A stretch of 64,000 nucleotides of DNA from NCBI RefSeq assembly GCF_000350105.1, contig NZ_CAIY01000069.1, positions 1 to 64,000 of the forward strand, read 5' to 3'. The DNA is from Richelia intracellularis HH01 (lineage in GTDB: Bacteria; Cyanobacteriota; Cyanobacteriia; Cyanobacteriales; Nostocaceae). Shown here piece by piece: positions 1 to 10,139 of the stretch. The notes under the pieces are model-generated. The model did no database searches. It was not told the DNA's origin and was given only the letters and a program-made list of their open reading frames with translations. Made by a program: the position numbers and the translations under genes. The first letter of the stretch is position 1; each line of letters opens with the position of its first letter.

Positions 1-1621
1 ATATAACTGAAAGGAATAGATTTATTTAAGGCAAGCTATAATTTATATAGCCTAATACTATGAGACTTAGAAATACTTGTATTTTGAATATACAAGAAAA
101 ATTTTGTATCCTTAATAACCTCTATTATCAAAAGTTTTTATTTATATAAATACTTCTAATGTTAGATAAGTAGCCATTAAAACCATAGATAACTACTAGT
201 AAATAAAATTAGCATATGTTCTTTTAATAAATACTAATTTTATTATAAAAAATCTATTTTTAATGATTACTACTAAAAATCTATTTGCTTGATTTATATT
301 ATTTGTTAACTCAACGTTATATTTATCCAAAAATTCTAAATACTAACAGTCTTAGTATCACTTAACTTGATAACATAGTCATCGATATCAAAAATGCTGA
401 ATAATCGACTTACCAGTACAATAAATAAACACTGATATATCATTCCAAAGAAAATTATTAATAATTGCTATCTACACCACAAATATTATGCTTATAGTTA
501 TTTCCAAACTGAGTAATTTACGGAATTATTATGATAAGCCCATCCCTGTGTAAATATAACTATAACCTACCAAACTAAATCTAATCAGCCTGCCAGTATA
601 CTCTACGGGAAAGATATAAACGAACTAGATGTTACAGATAATCTGAAATTTACTATTACTTTCTTCTCACTAATACTCTTGAAAAGTATAGTCTTAGGGC
701 ACTTCTCAAATCCAGAATATTCTCCCTTCGACAACAACTTCAATCAATATTTTGTCATTGATGGGACTTAATACATGAATTATGATCCACTGGATAATTA
801 CTGCAGCATAGGAAAAAGCTAATTATTGGGTTAGAAACACGACCAACTACTACCTGGTAGAATAATGAATTCTAGAGTTTTAGGAATATGGATTACAAAA
901 TATCTACAATTATATTCTAGTTAACAAAATGTTCATTTTATACATGGTGAATAGCTACTATTAAATCTGCTACCTATTTTAGGTATACTGAAATCCGTAT
1001 CAATTACACTTGATAGTTTCTCTCTTGATACTTGCCAACTACAGATTGTTATCGTATGTATTTTTCAATATTATTCAATTTATCCTATTATAGTATTATT
1101 TTTTACGATAAAAAGCCGTATTAAATTCATACCTAATTAAGTTTATATTATCCTAATGCACAGGCTGTTAAAATAATGAATAATGCTATTAATACATAGT
1201 ACCAACTGTAAGTGAAGGTATATGGTTTTACTATATATTTAGTTTATTTTATATTTCCTTACTTAGTCCAATTCTTGAATCAATATTCCTCAGTTTAAAC
1301 CTTATTAAGTTTCGGGTAAAATTTAGATGCAAAGATACCCAGTTTGAAATTCTATATCTTCCACAATTTAATTTATTGCTTGGGAACAATGGTAATCCAC
1401 ACAGGATAAAATATTAATTCCACTTTATTTGAATCATTCTACTAGAAACTGTTTGCAATATCTTAAAATAGGTACTGGTTATAGAAATCTCTATTTATCT
1501 GACTATTTTAAGTATTATTATACTTGAGTTATAACAACAGAAAATTGGGGACAATTATTTATCTATCTTGATACTTAATCCTACAAAATAAGGACTATTA
1601 TTTTGTAGGATTAAGTTTGTT
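1..1621. other. AT-rich spacer, no gene recognised
   Basis: No convincing coding sequence, tRNA or mobile element was seen on either strand. The only clear structure is the hairpin at 1574-1615 next to the end of aspS. A plus-strand stretch around 600-770 stays open for about 55 codons, but it has no recognisable family features and may be chance or an old remnant. Confidence 0.5.
1574..1615. terminator. Hairpin just past aspS stop, possible terminator
   Basis: Perfect 17-bp inverted repeat: arms 1574-1590 and 1599-1615, loop 1591-1598. It begins 6 bases past the aspS stop codon on the minus strand. The stem is AT-rich. The T-rich side lies on the plus strand (after 1615), so it would terminate better for plus-strand transcripts. 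It may act in both directions or only protect the aspS mRNA 3' end. Confidence 0.5.
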
Positions 1622-3409
1622 TTAGAAACCGGGCTTATAAGTGGAAATAACTTGTAATTCTCTTAGTCTCTTTTCATCGATACTAGCAGGTGCATTTGTC
1701 AATAAACATCTTGCCTGTTGTGTTTTTGGAAAGGCAATAACGTCACGGATTGATTCTTCTTCTGCTAGGAGCATAACTAATCTATCAAGACCATAAGCAA
1801 TACCACCATGTGGTGGAGTTCCATACTCAAGTGCTTCTAGAAGAAAACCAAATTTACTATTTGCTTCTTCTGGGGAAAGTCCAATTTCACCAAATACTTT
1901 TTCTTGAATTTCCCGTTGATGAATACGCAAGCTACCACCTCCTATTTCAAAACCATTTATAATTAGATCATATGCCTGAGCACGAGCTGTTTTAAGATTG
2001 ATAATATCGTCAGGGCAAGGGGCGGTAAATGGATGATGTAGAGCTTCAAGACGTTTTTCATCAGAATTCCATTTAAACATAGGGAAGTCTGTAATCCACA
2101 GTAGATTATTTTGATTTGGCTTTATTAATTGCAATTCCCTAGCCATAAATTGCCGTAATCTATCTAGGATTTTGTTAACAGTAGCATCATCACCTGCTGC
2201 AAAAAGCAATAAATATCCAGGTTTAGCTCCAGTGCAATTGAGTACTTCTTGTTTTTGTTCTGATGTGAGGTTATCTTTGATAGCACTAATGGCATCTATT
2301 TCTCCATTTTCTCGTACGCGGATAAATGCTAGTCCCTTCGCACCTGCTTCACAAGATTCCTTAAATATATCCCCACCGGGTTTAATACGAACATTAGAAA
2401 TGGTATGATTCCCATTAGGGATTGGGAGAACCTTTACAATGCCGCCATTAATGATTGCTTCCCTAAAGACCTTGAAACCACAGTCTTTGAGAATATCGGA
2501 GACATCCACCAATTCTAAACTATACCTTGTATCTGGTTTATCCGTACCATAACATTCCATGGCTTCAACATAAGTAAGGCGTGGAAAAGGGGTTAAGATA
2601 TTAATTCCTTTGATGCTTTTAAAAATATGAGCAACTAACTGTTCATTCAAAGTAATAATTTCTTCTAGAGACATGAAACTCATTTCCATGTCTAGTTGGG
2701 TAAATTCTGGTTGTCTATCAGATCTTAAATCTTCATCCCGAAAACAACGAGCAATCTGATAATAGCGATCACACCCAGCTGCCATAAGCAACTGTTTGAA
2801 AAGTTGAGGCGATTGGGGTAAAGCAAACCATTCACCAGAATTGACGCGACTGGGTAAAATATAGTCTCTTGCACCCTCAGGGGTAGAACGGGTTAGCATA
2901 GGGGTTTCCACCTCAATAAAGTTTTCCTGGTTCTCTAGGAAACAACGTATAGCTTTTACTACTTGGTGGCGAATTTGCAGATTACTTGCCATCCGACTAC
3001 GTCTTACATCGAGGTAACGATACTTAAGTCTTAGTTCTTCTCTTACGGGATCAGTTTCAGCAGTAGAAACTTGGAACGGTAAGTTTTTAAATACACCATT
3101 AATTAATTTAATTTGCTCGGCATAAATTTCTACTTCCCCCGTGGGTATGCGTTGATTAAGAGATTCCTTAGGACGTTGTGTAACCTTACCTTGGATTTCC
3201 ACAACACATTCATTACGAAGGGAATTAGCTAATTCACAAGAATCAGGGGTGTGTTGAGGATCGCTTACAATTTGAACAATACCGGAGCGATCACGTAAAT
3301 CTAAAAATATCACACCCCCATGATCACGGCGACGGTCTACCCAGCCGTATAAGGTAACAGGTTCTCCAATATGTGCAGTTCGGATTTCGCCGCAATAGTA
3401 AGTTCGCAT
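1622..3409 (-). CDS. aspS: Aspartyl-tRNA synthetase
   Basis: Class II aminoacyl-tRNA synthetase that charges tRNA with aspartate in the cytoplasm. At 595 residues it is full length for the bacterial type. An N-terminal OB-fold anticodon-binding domain (about residues 1-105, with [19 protein letters not shown]) is followed by the catalytic core. Motif 2 is visible as [18 protein letters not shown], the bacterial GAD insertion lies in the middle, and motif 3 ends in [23 protein letters not shown]. The ATG start begins the typical MRTYYCGE N-terminus, so the start is secure. It stands alone, with long spacers on both sides and a hairpin right after the stop. Whether it also charges tRNA-Asn cannot be judged from the sequence alone. 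Confidence 0.97.
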   Translation of the reverse strand: MRTYYCGEIRTAHIGEPVTLYGWVDRRRDHGGVIFLDLRDRSGIVQIVSDPQHTPDSCELANSLRNECVVEIQGKVTQRPKESLNQRIPTGEVEIYAEQIKLINGVFKNLPFQVSTAETDPVREELRLKYRYLDVRRSRMASNLQIRHQVVKAIRCFLENQENFIEVETPMLTRSTPEGARDYILPSRVNSGEWFALPQSPQLFKQLLMAAGCDRYYQIARCFRDEDLRSDRQPEFTQLDMEMSFMSLEEIITLNEQLVAHIFKSIKGINILTPFPRLTYVEAMECYGTDKPDTRYSLELVDVSDILKDCGFKVFREAIINGGIVKVLPIPNGNHTISNVRIKPGGDIFKESCEAGAKGLAFIRVRENGEIDAISAIKDNLTSEQKQEVLNCTGAKPGYLLLFAAGDDATVNKILDRLRQFMARELQLIKPNQNNLLWITDFPMFKWNSDEKRLEALHHPFTAPCPDDIINLKTARAQAYDLIINGFEIGGGSLRIHQREIQEKVFGEIGLSPEEANSKFGFLLEALEYGTPPHGGIAYGLDRLVMLLAEEESIRDVIAFPKTQQARCLLTNAPASIDEKRLRELQVISTYKPGF

Positions 3410-4723
3410 AGGAATTATTTCTTAATATTATAGGTAATCAAAGCCGCTTAGACAGGAAGTAAATGTCAAAGCCTTTTTATTATCTAGCATCATTAGTACT
3501 TATCGTAATTTCCAATCACTAAAATCTTAAATAAATTAGTCAATTTATATATCCTACATAATGCCTAACAGGTTAAATTTTAGGGTTTTGGAAAATTACC
3601 CAGGGTTTAAATTAAAATTCCATAACTCTATTTATCCGTACAGATTAGAACAAATTATGAAAAATTTGAAACTTCATGAATCACTATCAATGATCATTAA
3701 ACATCATTCAAAATTCTCAGTTCGATTACGATAAACAGCTGCAGATCCACTCGCCCAAAAGCCTTTCATAAACAACTTATGATTGATTAAAATCTAGACT
3801 TTCATTATTTTATTTTTGAGTTAATTTACTTCAATACCTTTGTTTTTTTATGGGGGGCAGAGAGGTAGTATTTTGATATTTTTGGATCTCGAAAAATCCT
3901 AAACCAGCGCCAATACTAATATCATCAGGTACATTCGCTTAGGTATATTTTCATTATTTATCAGAAAGAAGAATTCAGCTTTTATTTTTCTGAGTATTGA
4001 AGCCTGATGCTCAAACCCATTAATATACTACCTACCACCGCAAATTAATACAGTACGCTAATAATAGCATACTGTATTAATTTGCTTCGTGTTACTATGT
4101 CTGCTAATCTCTAAATTTAGTGTTAGCTTGATTAATTATCATTTATATCAAATGTAATCCCTAAACAATGAAATATTAGGCAAAATATGAAGCAAAGCCC
4201 AGTTAAGAATATGTCGGCATTGAAAAAAAGGTAATTGCTGTTTATGGTAAGTACATAAAATTGATAATATTAGAGTTACAAAGACTATTCTATTGAACTA
4301 GGTGATTCCCAATATCTGTTTTCTCTAAATAGATGTTTGATCTTGTTTAGTAATATGGCTTATAATTTCGATTCTTATTTCCTATTCCTTAATATACTTA
4401 GTTATTCTTTCACGATTCTAATTTCTCAATTTGAAAGAAACCATTTTGATTAAGCTATTTGCCATATACTAGGTAAAACAACCGCGGCAGTGATTTGCCA
4501 TTATTGTTTCTTTCCTAGAAGGATTTTAATGTTAAGGCTTACTAGGGTGATTTGAGTAGTAACTGTAGGCATTTGACTGAATATTATATTTCTTAAATAA
4601 TAGAATTTTAGTTTTATTTTATCTCTTACCTAATTAATCTTTAATATATGTTAAAAATAATTAAATTCAATCAAATAATTTGCTTCAATTGCTTCTCCTT
4701 TTTGCACTACCATATCTAAGTAA
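3410..4723. other. Spacer with possible remnants and a 16-bp-arm hairpin
   Basis: No intact gene seen. On the minus strand around 3840-4020, two overlapping frames give protein-like stretches (one reads VPDDISIGAGLGFF), but I could not assign a family. It may be the tail of a dead gene. A hairpin lies at 4040-4085. Confidence 0.4.
4040..4085. repeat. Inverted repeat, 16-bp arms
   Basis: Perfect arms 4040-4055 and 4070-4085 around a 14-nt centre that itself contains a GCT/AGC pair, so the stem can extend after one mismatch. No gene end lies close by; aspS starts about 630 bp away and htpX ends about 890 bp away. It belongs to the set of long palindromes in this window's spacers. Confidence 0.7.
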
Positions 4724-4757
4724 GTTTAATAAAAAAATAAACCTCAAATTGAGGAGG
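4724..4757 (-). terminator. Possible terminator downstream of htpX
   Basis: Read on the minus strand, CCTCAATTTGAGG (hairpin at 4742-4754) is followed by a T-rich run (complement of 4724-4740). The stem is short and lies about 225 bp past the htpX stop, so it is only a plausible end for that transcript. Confidence 0.45.
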
Positions 4758-4978
4758 TATTTCAATCGCATCAATGAATTCTTTTATTCCACCTTTCACT
4801 TAATCATTCCCATCACCGATTTGTACTTTTGAATGTCCTTGCATTTAGGAAAAAATCTGCAATTGGTTATCATTTCTTCCTTTTGCTAGTCATCATTTTC
4901 AGATATCCTAATTCAAACTTAAAATTTGCAATTCAATTTTTCGATTCTTGCAAGATATTGTCTTTATCTATCTGGCAT

Positions 4979-5845
4979 TTAATAATTTGTTTCCATGAGT
5001 TGTTCCATTTCCAGTAATGCATTTACTCTTTCTTCGGTAGGCGGATGACTAGAAAATAAATTTCCTAAAAATCTACTTGAAAGAGAATTAATAATTAACA
5101 AGTGTCCAAAAGCTGGATTTGCACTGATTGGCATTTGCTTCGCTGTTCCTTCTAAACATAGTAAGGCTTGAGCCAAAGCACGAGGATTACCAGTTAATTT
5201 CGCCGCACCGGCATCAGCCGAAAACTCTCGTGTCTGGGATATAGCAGACTGAATAATTGTTGCTGCTAGAGGTGTTAAAATTGCTGTTGCAACAATCCCT
5301 ATAGGATTAGCGCTGCGATTATCATCACGGGAAAAACTACCAAACCACATACTATAAGTTAGCATCTGTCCTAGATGGGAAATGGTACCAGCAATAGTAG
5401 CAGCGACTGCTTGGATAAGGGTATCACGGTTGTCAATATGAGTTAATTCATGGGCAATTACACCTTCTAATTCTTCTTCTGTAAGAATTTGCATAATGCC
5501 TTCAGTAACGGCAACTGCAGAATGTTCTGGATCTCTTCCAGTAGCAAAAGCGTTAGCATTTTGACTGGGAACCACATATATACTAGGCATGGGTAAATTT
5601 GCTCTCTGGGATAATCTATCCACCATGTCATAGAGTCTTGGTAGATCTTCGGGGGATACTTCGCGGGCCCGGTAAACTCCCAAGGCAATTTTATCTGATT
5701 GATACCAAGCAAATAAGTTAGTTCCTGCTGCTAATATTAGTCCAAGGATGAAGCCACTGTTACCCCTAACTATGAAATTACTAATTGTAATTAAAAGACC
5801 ACTAAGAGTCGCAAGTAGGACAGCTGTTTTAAATTGATTTGTCAT
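4979..5845 (-). CDS. htpX: HtpX-family membrane zinc protease
   Basis: M48 zinc metalloprotease of the inner or thylakoid membrane, involved in turnover of misfolded membrane proteins. The 288 residues match the family length. Two hydrophobic segments sit at the N-terminus (about residues 7-50). The zinc site HELTH (in VIAHELTHIDNRD) lies near residue 138. Two further hydrophobic stretches follow, then the third ligand region TREFSADAGAAKL. The product starts MTNQFKTAVLLATLSG, with an AG-rich stretch just upstream of the ATG. It is not in an operon; it is flanked by long spacers. Confidence 0.93.
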   Translation of the reverse strand: MTNQFKTAVLLATLSGLLITISNFIVRGNSGFILGLILAAGTNLFAWYQSDKIALGVYRAREVSPEDLPRLYDMVDRLSQRANLPMPSIYVVPSQNANAFATGRDPEHSAVAVTEGIMQILTEEELEGVIAHELTHIDNRDTLIQAVAATIAGTISHLGQMLTYSMWFGSFSRDDNRSANPIGIVATAILTPLAATIIQSAISQTREFSADAGAAKLTGNPRALAQALLCLEGTAKQMPISANPAFGHLLIINSLSSRFLGNLFSSHPPTEERVNALLEMEQLMETNY

Positions 5846-6305
5846 TTTTTATTCTCCTGCTTATGCTGTTTAAATTACTGATATAAGTTCGCCAAATAAT
5901 AAACACTATTATTTGAGCTAAACTTTTGTTGTATGAACTATAAAGCTAAGTATTAATAAACAAGTAAAAATCCGATTTACAATTAGGATTAATAACTGAT
6001 TCAGTTATTAATCCTAATTGTGATGTTTCTCTGATATCGTAGATTATCATTGGCATAATCCTACTATTATCCCAGCATTATTAAGTAAAAAATATTAAAT
6101 TTATTACCTTACTGAATCAATTTTCAATAAATCTAATTGGATATTATAATGCAAAGTAAAAATCGATAAAGCTTGATATGAAAAAATTATTCTTGGAATA
6201 TAAATTTTTTATACTGAATTTATTATTAGTTTTAAGACCATAGTTTTAATTTCCAAATCTATACTTATAAAACATCTATATTTTAGTAGTACTGCCCGCT
6301 TTCAA
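5846..6305. other. Divergent spacer with a 41-bp palindrome
   Basis: Lies between the starts of htpX (minus) and the antiporter gene (plus), so it should hold both promoters. No clear promoter or operator could be assigned by eye. The main feature is the palindrome at 5980-6020. Confidence 0.5.
5980..6020. repeat. 41-bp near-perfect palindrome
   Basis: Arms 5980-5999 and 6001-6020 (20 bp each, perfect) separated by one base. It sits in the divergent spacer between htpX and the antiporter gene, where a terminator is not expected. A loop of one base makes a normal RNA hairpin strained, so it may act as DNA or be a fossil of a small palindromic element. Confidence 0.85.
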
Positions 6306-7913
6306 ATGTTAATTAGTGTAATGTGGATTTTAGTTGCAGGGTTCTTAGGGGGTGAAGTTGCCAGGTATTTTAGGGCTCCACCTTTAATCGGCATGATTTT
6401 AGTGGGAATTGTTATAGGGCCCCAGATGGCTAATTTGTTGAGTGTAGATGTGCTAAACATTGCCAATGAACTGAGGACCATCGCAGTGGTGATTATCCTT
6501 ATGAAGGCAGGTTTGAGCTTGGATAGAGAAAAACTGGCTAAACAGAGTACAGTGGCATTGCGTTTAGGATTTTTACCTGCAATAGGGGAAGTACTTATAA
6601 TCGCAATTGCAGCAATGTTGATATTTGATTTTGACGTACTTACGGGATTATTATTGGGTTGTGTAATTGGAGCTGAGTCCCCTGCAGTAATTGTTCCGGA
6701 AATGCTACGGCTCAAAACTTTAGGTTTGGGTGTTGCGAAGGGAATACCAGATGCAATTTTAACAGGTAGTATCCTCTCCGATGTATTGTTGTTACTGGTA
6801 TTTAACCTACTGATGAGTCTCTTGGGTAAGGAATATATACAGAGTATTACTTTACCTGGGGGATTAACTTTTACTGTAATTCAGTTACTACCACTACAGA
6901 TTATCTTACAAATATTATTAGGTTTGGTTTTTAGTTATTTTGCTACCCTTTTATTAGTTTATATCTTGGCAAAGCCAAACCTAACACAAAATGTGGTTAA
7001 AGAGATTTTGTTTACTATCTGTTCATCCCTATTGATGGTAAATTGCAGCCAATATTTTTCTGGTTATTTAGCAACTATGTCAATGGGATTTTTTTTAACT
7101 GAACTTAATGCACCATTAGCAAGAAGATTACGCGATGGTTTTAAATCTCTATGGATAGTTGCAGAGATAATCTTATTTGTTTTGATGGGAGCAACAATTC
7201 AGCTACAAGCACTAAAAAATATATTTTTACCCAGTATATTCATTTTAGCAGTAGGTTTGTTGTTTGGCCGCTCTATTGGTTGTTATCTTTCTACTTGGGG
7301 AAGTAATTGGAACTGGCAGGAAAAACTATTTTTGTTACCAGGAAATTCTGCTAAAGCCACTATACAAGCAACCATTGGCACAATCCCTCTCAGTCAAGGG
7401 ATTGCAGGGGGGGAAATTATTTTAGCAGTGGCTACTTTATCTATTTTAATTACTGCACCTTTAGGAGCCTGGGCAACTAATGCCTTTGCTCCTAAACTAT
7501 TGCAAAAGGGAGAAGTAGACCTAACAAAAGTTAATGTTGCCAGCCATACTTTATTATTGGCTGCAGTCGATAGTTCCCCTTTAGCTATGAAGGTATTGAA
7601 AAAAGCAGGGGATTTAGCTAGACAAACAAATGGAAAAGCAATTATTTTATATGTGATTACTATTCATGATGAATATTCACCAGAAGCCCTGAAAGTTCAA
7701 ACTCATCATTTTTTGTCTGATATCCAATGCGAATTTATAACTACTACAGGAAATATACCTGAAGAAATTATTAAAACTGCTAATAAATATGGAGCTACTG
7801 ATGTTATTTTAGGGAAGCGTAGAAGCAACCCATGTGGAGGAAGAGTAAGACTTGGCTCAGTTTCTAAAACTGTGTTAGAAACTAGTTCTATTCCTGTAAT
7901 TTTAGTGGAATAA
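6306..7913 (+). CDS. Cation/proton antiporter with C-terminal UspA-like domain
   Basis: Membrane protein of the CPA (NhaP/Kef-like) sodium or potassium/proton antiporter superfamily. Residues about 1-400 are a series of roughly 11-13 hydrophobic helices, with the family's GLSLDREKL and GAESPAVIVPEML segments. The last about 125 residues (from HTLLLAAVDSSPLAMKVLKKAG) look like a cytoplasmic universal-stress-protein fold ending in SVSKTVLETSSIPVILVE. That domain could bind a nucleotide and regulate transport. The exchanged ion cannot be told from sequence. The start ATG at 6306 begins directly with a membrane helix, as expected. It is monocistronic. Confidence 0.88.
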   Translation: MLISVMWILVAGFLGGEVARYFRAPPLIGMILVGIVIGPQMANLLSVDVLNIANELRTIAVVIILMKAGLSLDREKLAKQSTVALRLGFLPAIGEVLIIAIAAMLIFDFDVLTGLLLGCVIGAESPAVIVPEMLRLKTLGLGVAKGIPDAILTGSILSDVLLLLVFNLLMSLLGKEYIQSITLPGGLTFTVIQLLPLQIILQILLGLVFSYFATLLLVYILAKPNLTQNVVKEILFTICSSLLMVNCSQYFSGYLATMSMGFFLTELNAPLARRLRDGFKSLWIVAEIILFVLMGATIQLQALKNIFLPSIFILAVGLLFGRSIGCYLSTWGSNWNWQEKLFLLPGNSAKATIQATIGTIPLSQGIAGGEIILAVATLSILITAPLGAWATNAFAPKLLQKGEVDLTKVNVASHTLLLAAVDSSPLAMKVLKKAGDLARQTNGKAIILYVITIHDEYSPEALKVQTHHFLSDIQCEFITTTGNIPEEIIKTANKYGATDVILGKRRSNPCGGRVRLGSVSKTVLETSSIPVILVE

Positions 7914-8885
7914 TGATTATTTTTTTGCTGTTAGGGAAAGCTGTTAGCAAATCATGATAATGTCAAGTTTTTCTATAATGATATATACTTGTACAAGTTT
8001 TTTAAAAGTAAATTGTTAAATTTGCAGGCACTTACAGCAACTTAATTAATGCAAACAAATGCATTAATTAAATTAACATCATCCTCTATAAATTGCTGCC
8101 TTGGGATAAATCTTTAGTATATTAACTTGGGGAAATGGATGTAATACCTAGATTTGATCACATGATAATTATGTACAGTAAATAGATGAAAAATTAGAAG
8201 TAAAATATCCTCATCAAGCAAAGCATCACCACAAATTTAGGAATCTAATTATTTATACTCAGGGATAAATTTTCAGTGTATATAAGAAAATAAGAATAGT
8301 AGAAATCATATAATCATTGATGTCTTCAAAAAACTCAAATTTTAGTAATGATAAATTGAGGATATTAATTTTTCTTTTTATTATGTTCTTATAGACAATT
8401 TGTAAGCATCGCGCCTACGAATGATTAAAAAAATATTGGATTGCATATATGGCAACGCTAAGTATTACTACTATGACGGTTTTTATGCTGGTGTCTTAAA
8501 TTCTAAAAAGTCACAGTTATGATGTAGTTTATGTTACTACCAGTGATTTTATACAGTGAAACATATTATTTCATTAAAAATTTTTCAAAGGATACGATTA
8601 TTTGAGTTAAATTATTTATAATTTCTATAGTAACTAGCACATGGTACTAAACCTAATAAATCTTCAAAAGAAGAGATCATTTGTGGTAATTTATAACGTA
8701 TCACTAGCTTATTTTAACGCTTAGTTCACAATAATTTTTACTATGAGTAAGAATTCTAATCACTAGCAATGCAATAGTTGCCTATATAAGAATATAGTTC
8801 AAAAATCAAAAATATGACTAGTCATATTTCTACAAATTAATGATTGTTTGAGATGACCCTTTTGTTTTTCTGATCGGATACAAAA
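7914..8885. other. Spacer, no gene recognised
   Basis: AT-rich DNA without an assignable gene. Short protein-like stretches around 8440-8560 (plus strand) could be remnants, but no family was recognised. A response regulator partner of the dead kinase that follows was looked for and not found. Confidence 0.4.
8042..8071. repeat. Hairpin downstream of the antiporter gene
   Basis: Perfect 12-bp arms 8042-8053 and 8060-8071 with a 6-nt loop, 128 bp past the antiporter stop. All but two base pairs are A-T and no T-run follows, so its value as a terminator is doubtful. Confidence 0.55.
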
Positions 8886-9560
8886 ATGGAAGGAGTTCTA
8901 GCTAGTATGGAATCTTTAACGGTATTAAGACAGGTCATCAATTTGCTATGGATTTCTCTATTAGTAGAAGTTTGATTCTGTTGTTGGTGGCAGCTGGTGG
9001 TTGGCCTTTGCTAGGAAAGATATTATGATTTATATCAAAGCTTAAATTAATTGATAGTAGATGTCTCCTATGAACTGAGTAGTCCTATTGCTTTAATTAA
9101 AACCAATGTACAGGTAGCATTAATAGATTTGGATTTCGCATGAATATCAGGAAGTTATTCTGCCTAATATCGGCGACAGTGAAAGTTAGTAGAGAGATTA
9201 AACAAATGTCTAGGAATTTTAGTGAACTATTTACTGCTTTTAATACATCAAGATAGTGATAGTTCAAGTAAGAAGTCTATCCCATTTACTATGAGTACTT
9301 TGCTAATAGAAGTATTAGAAGAGCAATAATTACTTGCTAAGGAAAAGCGCATTTATCTTAACTTTACAACTGATTGATTCCCCATTTTCAATTCAGGGAT
9401 TAGAATTATTAGTCAGGTAATTTACCTTTAAAAGTAATTAGGACTATATAGTTCAGCTATTTACTAATTAAATTAGTAAATAGCTGAACTATAATCTTGA
9501 TGGAGTTAAAGTGACTGTGGAGCTGGAACCGTTATATTCAAAGAATTAGGTCTCTAGGCT
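8886..9560 (+). pseudogene. Dead sensor histidine kinase
   Basis: One plus-strand frame from ATG 8886 keeps the order of a membrane sensor kinase but holds about nine stops. A hydrophobic stretch near 8930-9020 leads into an H-box-like segment at about 9058-9105. It reads DVSYELSSPIALIKTNVQVA where the family has SHELRTP, so the phosphoacceptor His is Tyr. A dimerisation-helix tail follows (RLNKCLGILVNYLLLLIHQD, about 9200-9255), then the N-box approach (IPFTMSTLLIEVLEEQ...LLAKEKRIYL, about 9280-9360). After a frame change and a palindrome at 9447-9493, NLDGVKVTVELEP (about 9494-9535) matches the stretch after the N-box. It is most like cyanobacterial RppB/NrsS-type kinases. The ATP-binding G-boxes were not found. 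It cannot be functional. Confidence 0.75.
9447..9493. repeat. 47-bp near-perfect palindrome inside the dead kinase gene
   Basis: Perfect 23-bp arms 9447-9469 and 9471-9493 around a single base. It lies between two stretches of kinase-like coding sequence, so it seems to have been inserted into or generated within a former coding region. Confidence 0.85.
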
Positions 9561-10139
9561 GCAGAAGAGCCGTAAATAATTACAAATCAAAATGAGAGAT
9601 GTAAATGCTAGCATTTCTGCTGGAGCATTATCCAAATTATTTAATTACTTTTATCTTTGTTACTCAAAATAAGAACATTTTTTAGGAACATATTTACAGA
9701 GAATATCACTAGTTCTGGATTAGTATCAGCAAGCATCTAAGCTATTATGGAAAATAATCACAGACTAATACAAGGAAAAAAATAATATTGGTGAGAATTA
9801 TAATTTTAAAGTCATATTGATATAAGGATAAGGATGCTAGATGAGAATGAGGAATAAGTAGAGGCTATTCAGCCATATCATTCGATGGAATTTTACTGAT
9901 TTTTACCAATACGTGTTTTGTGTAAATCACTTACCAAGGATATATTACTTGTACTTAGAGCTAAAACTCTTAGCTTTGTTCCCCTCGTTTAATTCATGAT
10001 AATCAAGAGATTTGCAATTAGTTATTCTCCTAAAACAAAGTACAGAGTTCATATTCTGATTATTAAGGTTACATAATTAAGCATTTTACTTGTTCTTTGA
10101 TTACCCTAGCTCGGAAAACTAACTGCTTGTATAATGTCA
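9561..10139. other. Spacer between dead kinase and Rieske gene
   Basis: No gene seen. It could contain the unrecognisable 3' end of the histidine kinase. No terminator-like hairpin was found after the Rieske gene stop at 10140. Confidence 0.4.

Noticed and set aside
4829-5017. Plus-strand frame overlapping the htpX end
   Set aside because: Overlaps the real gene on the other strand and has only spacer-like composition.
6302-6715. Minus-strand frame of 137 codons over the antiporter gene
   Set aside because: Mirror frame of the membrane-protein gene on the plus strand, low-complexity Ser/Thr/Ile composition.
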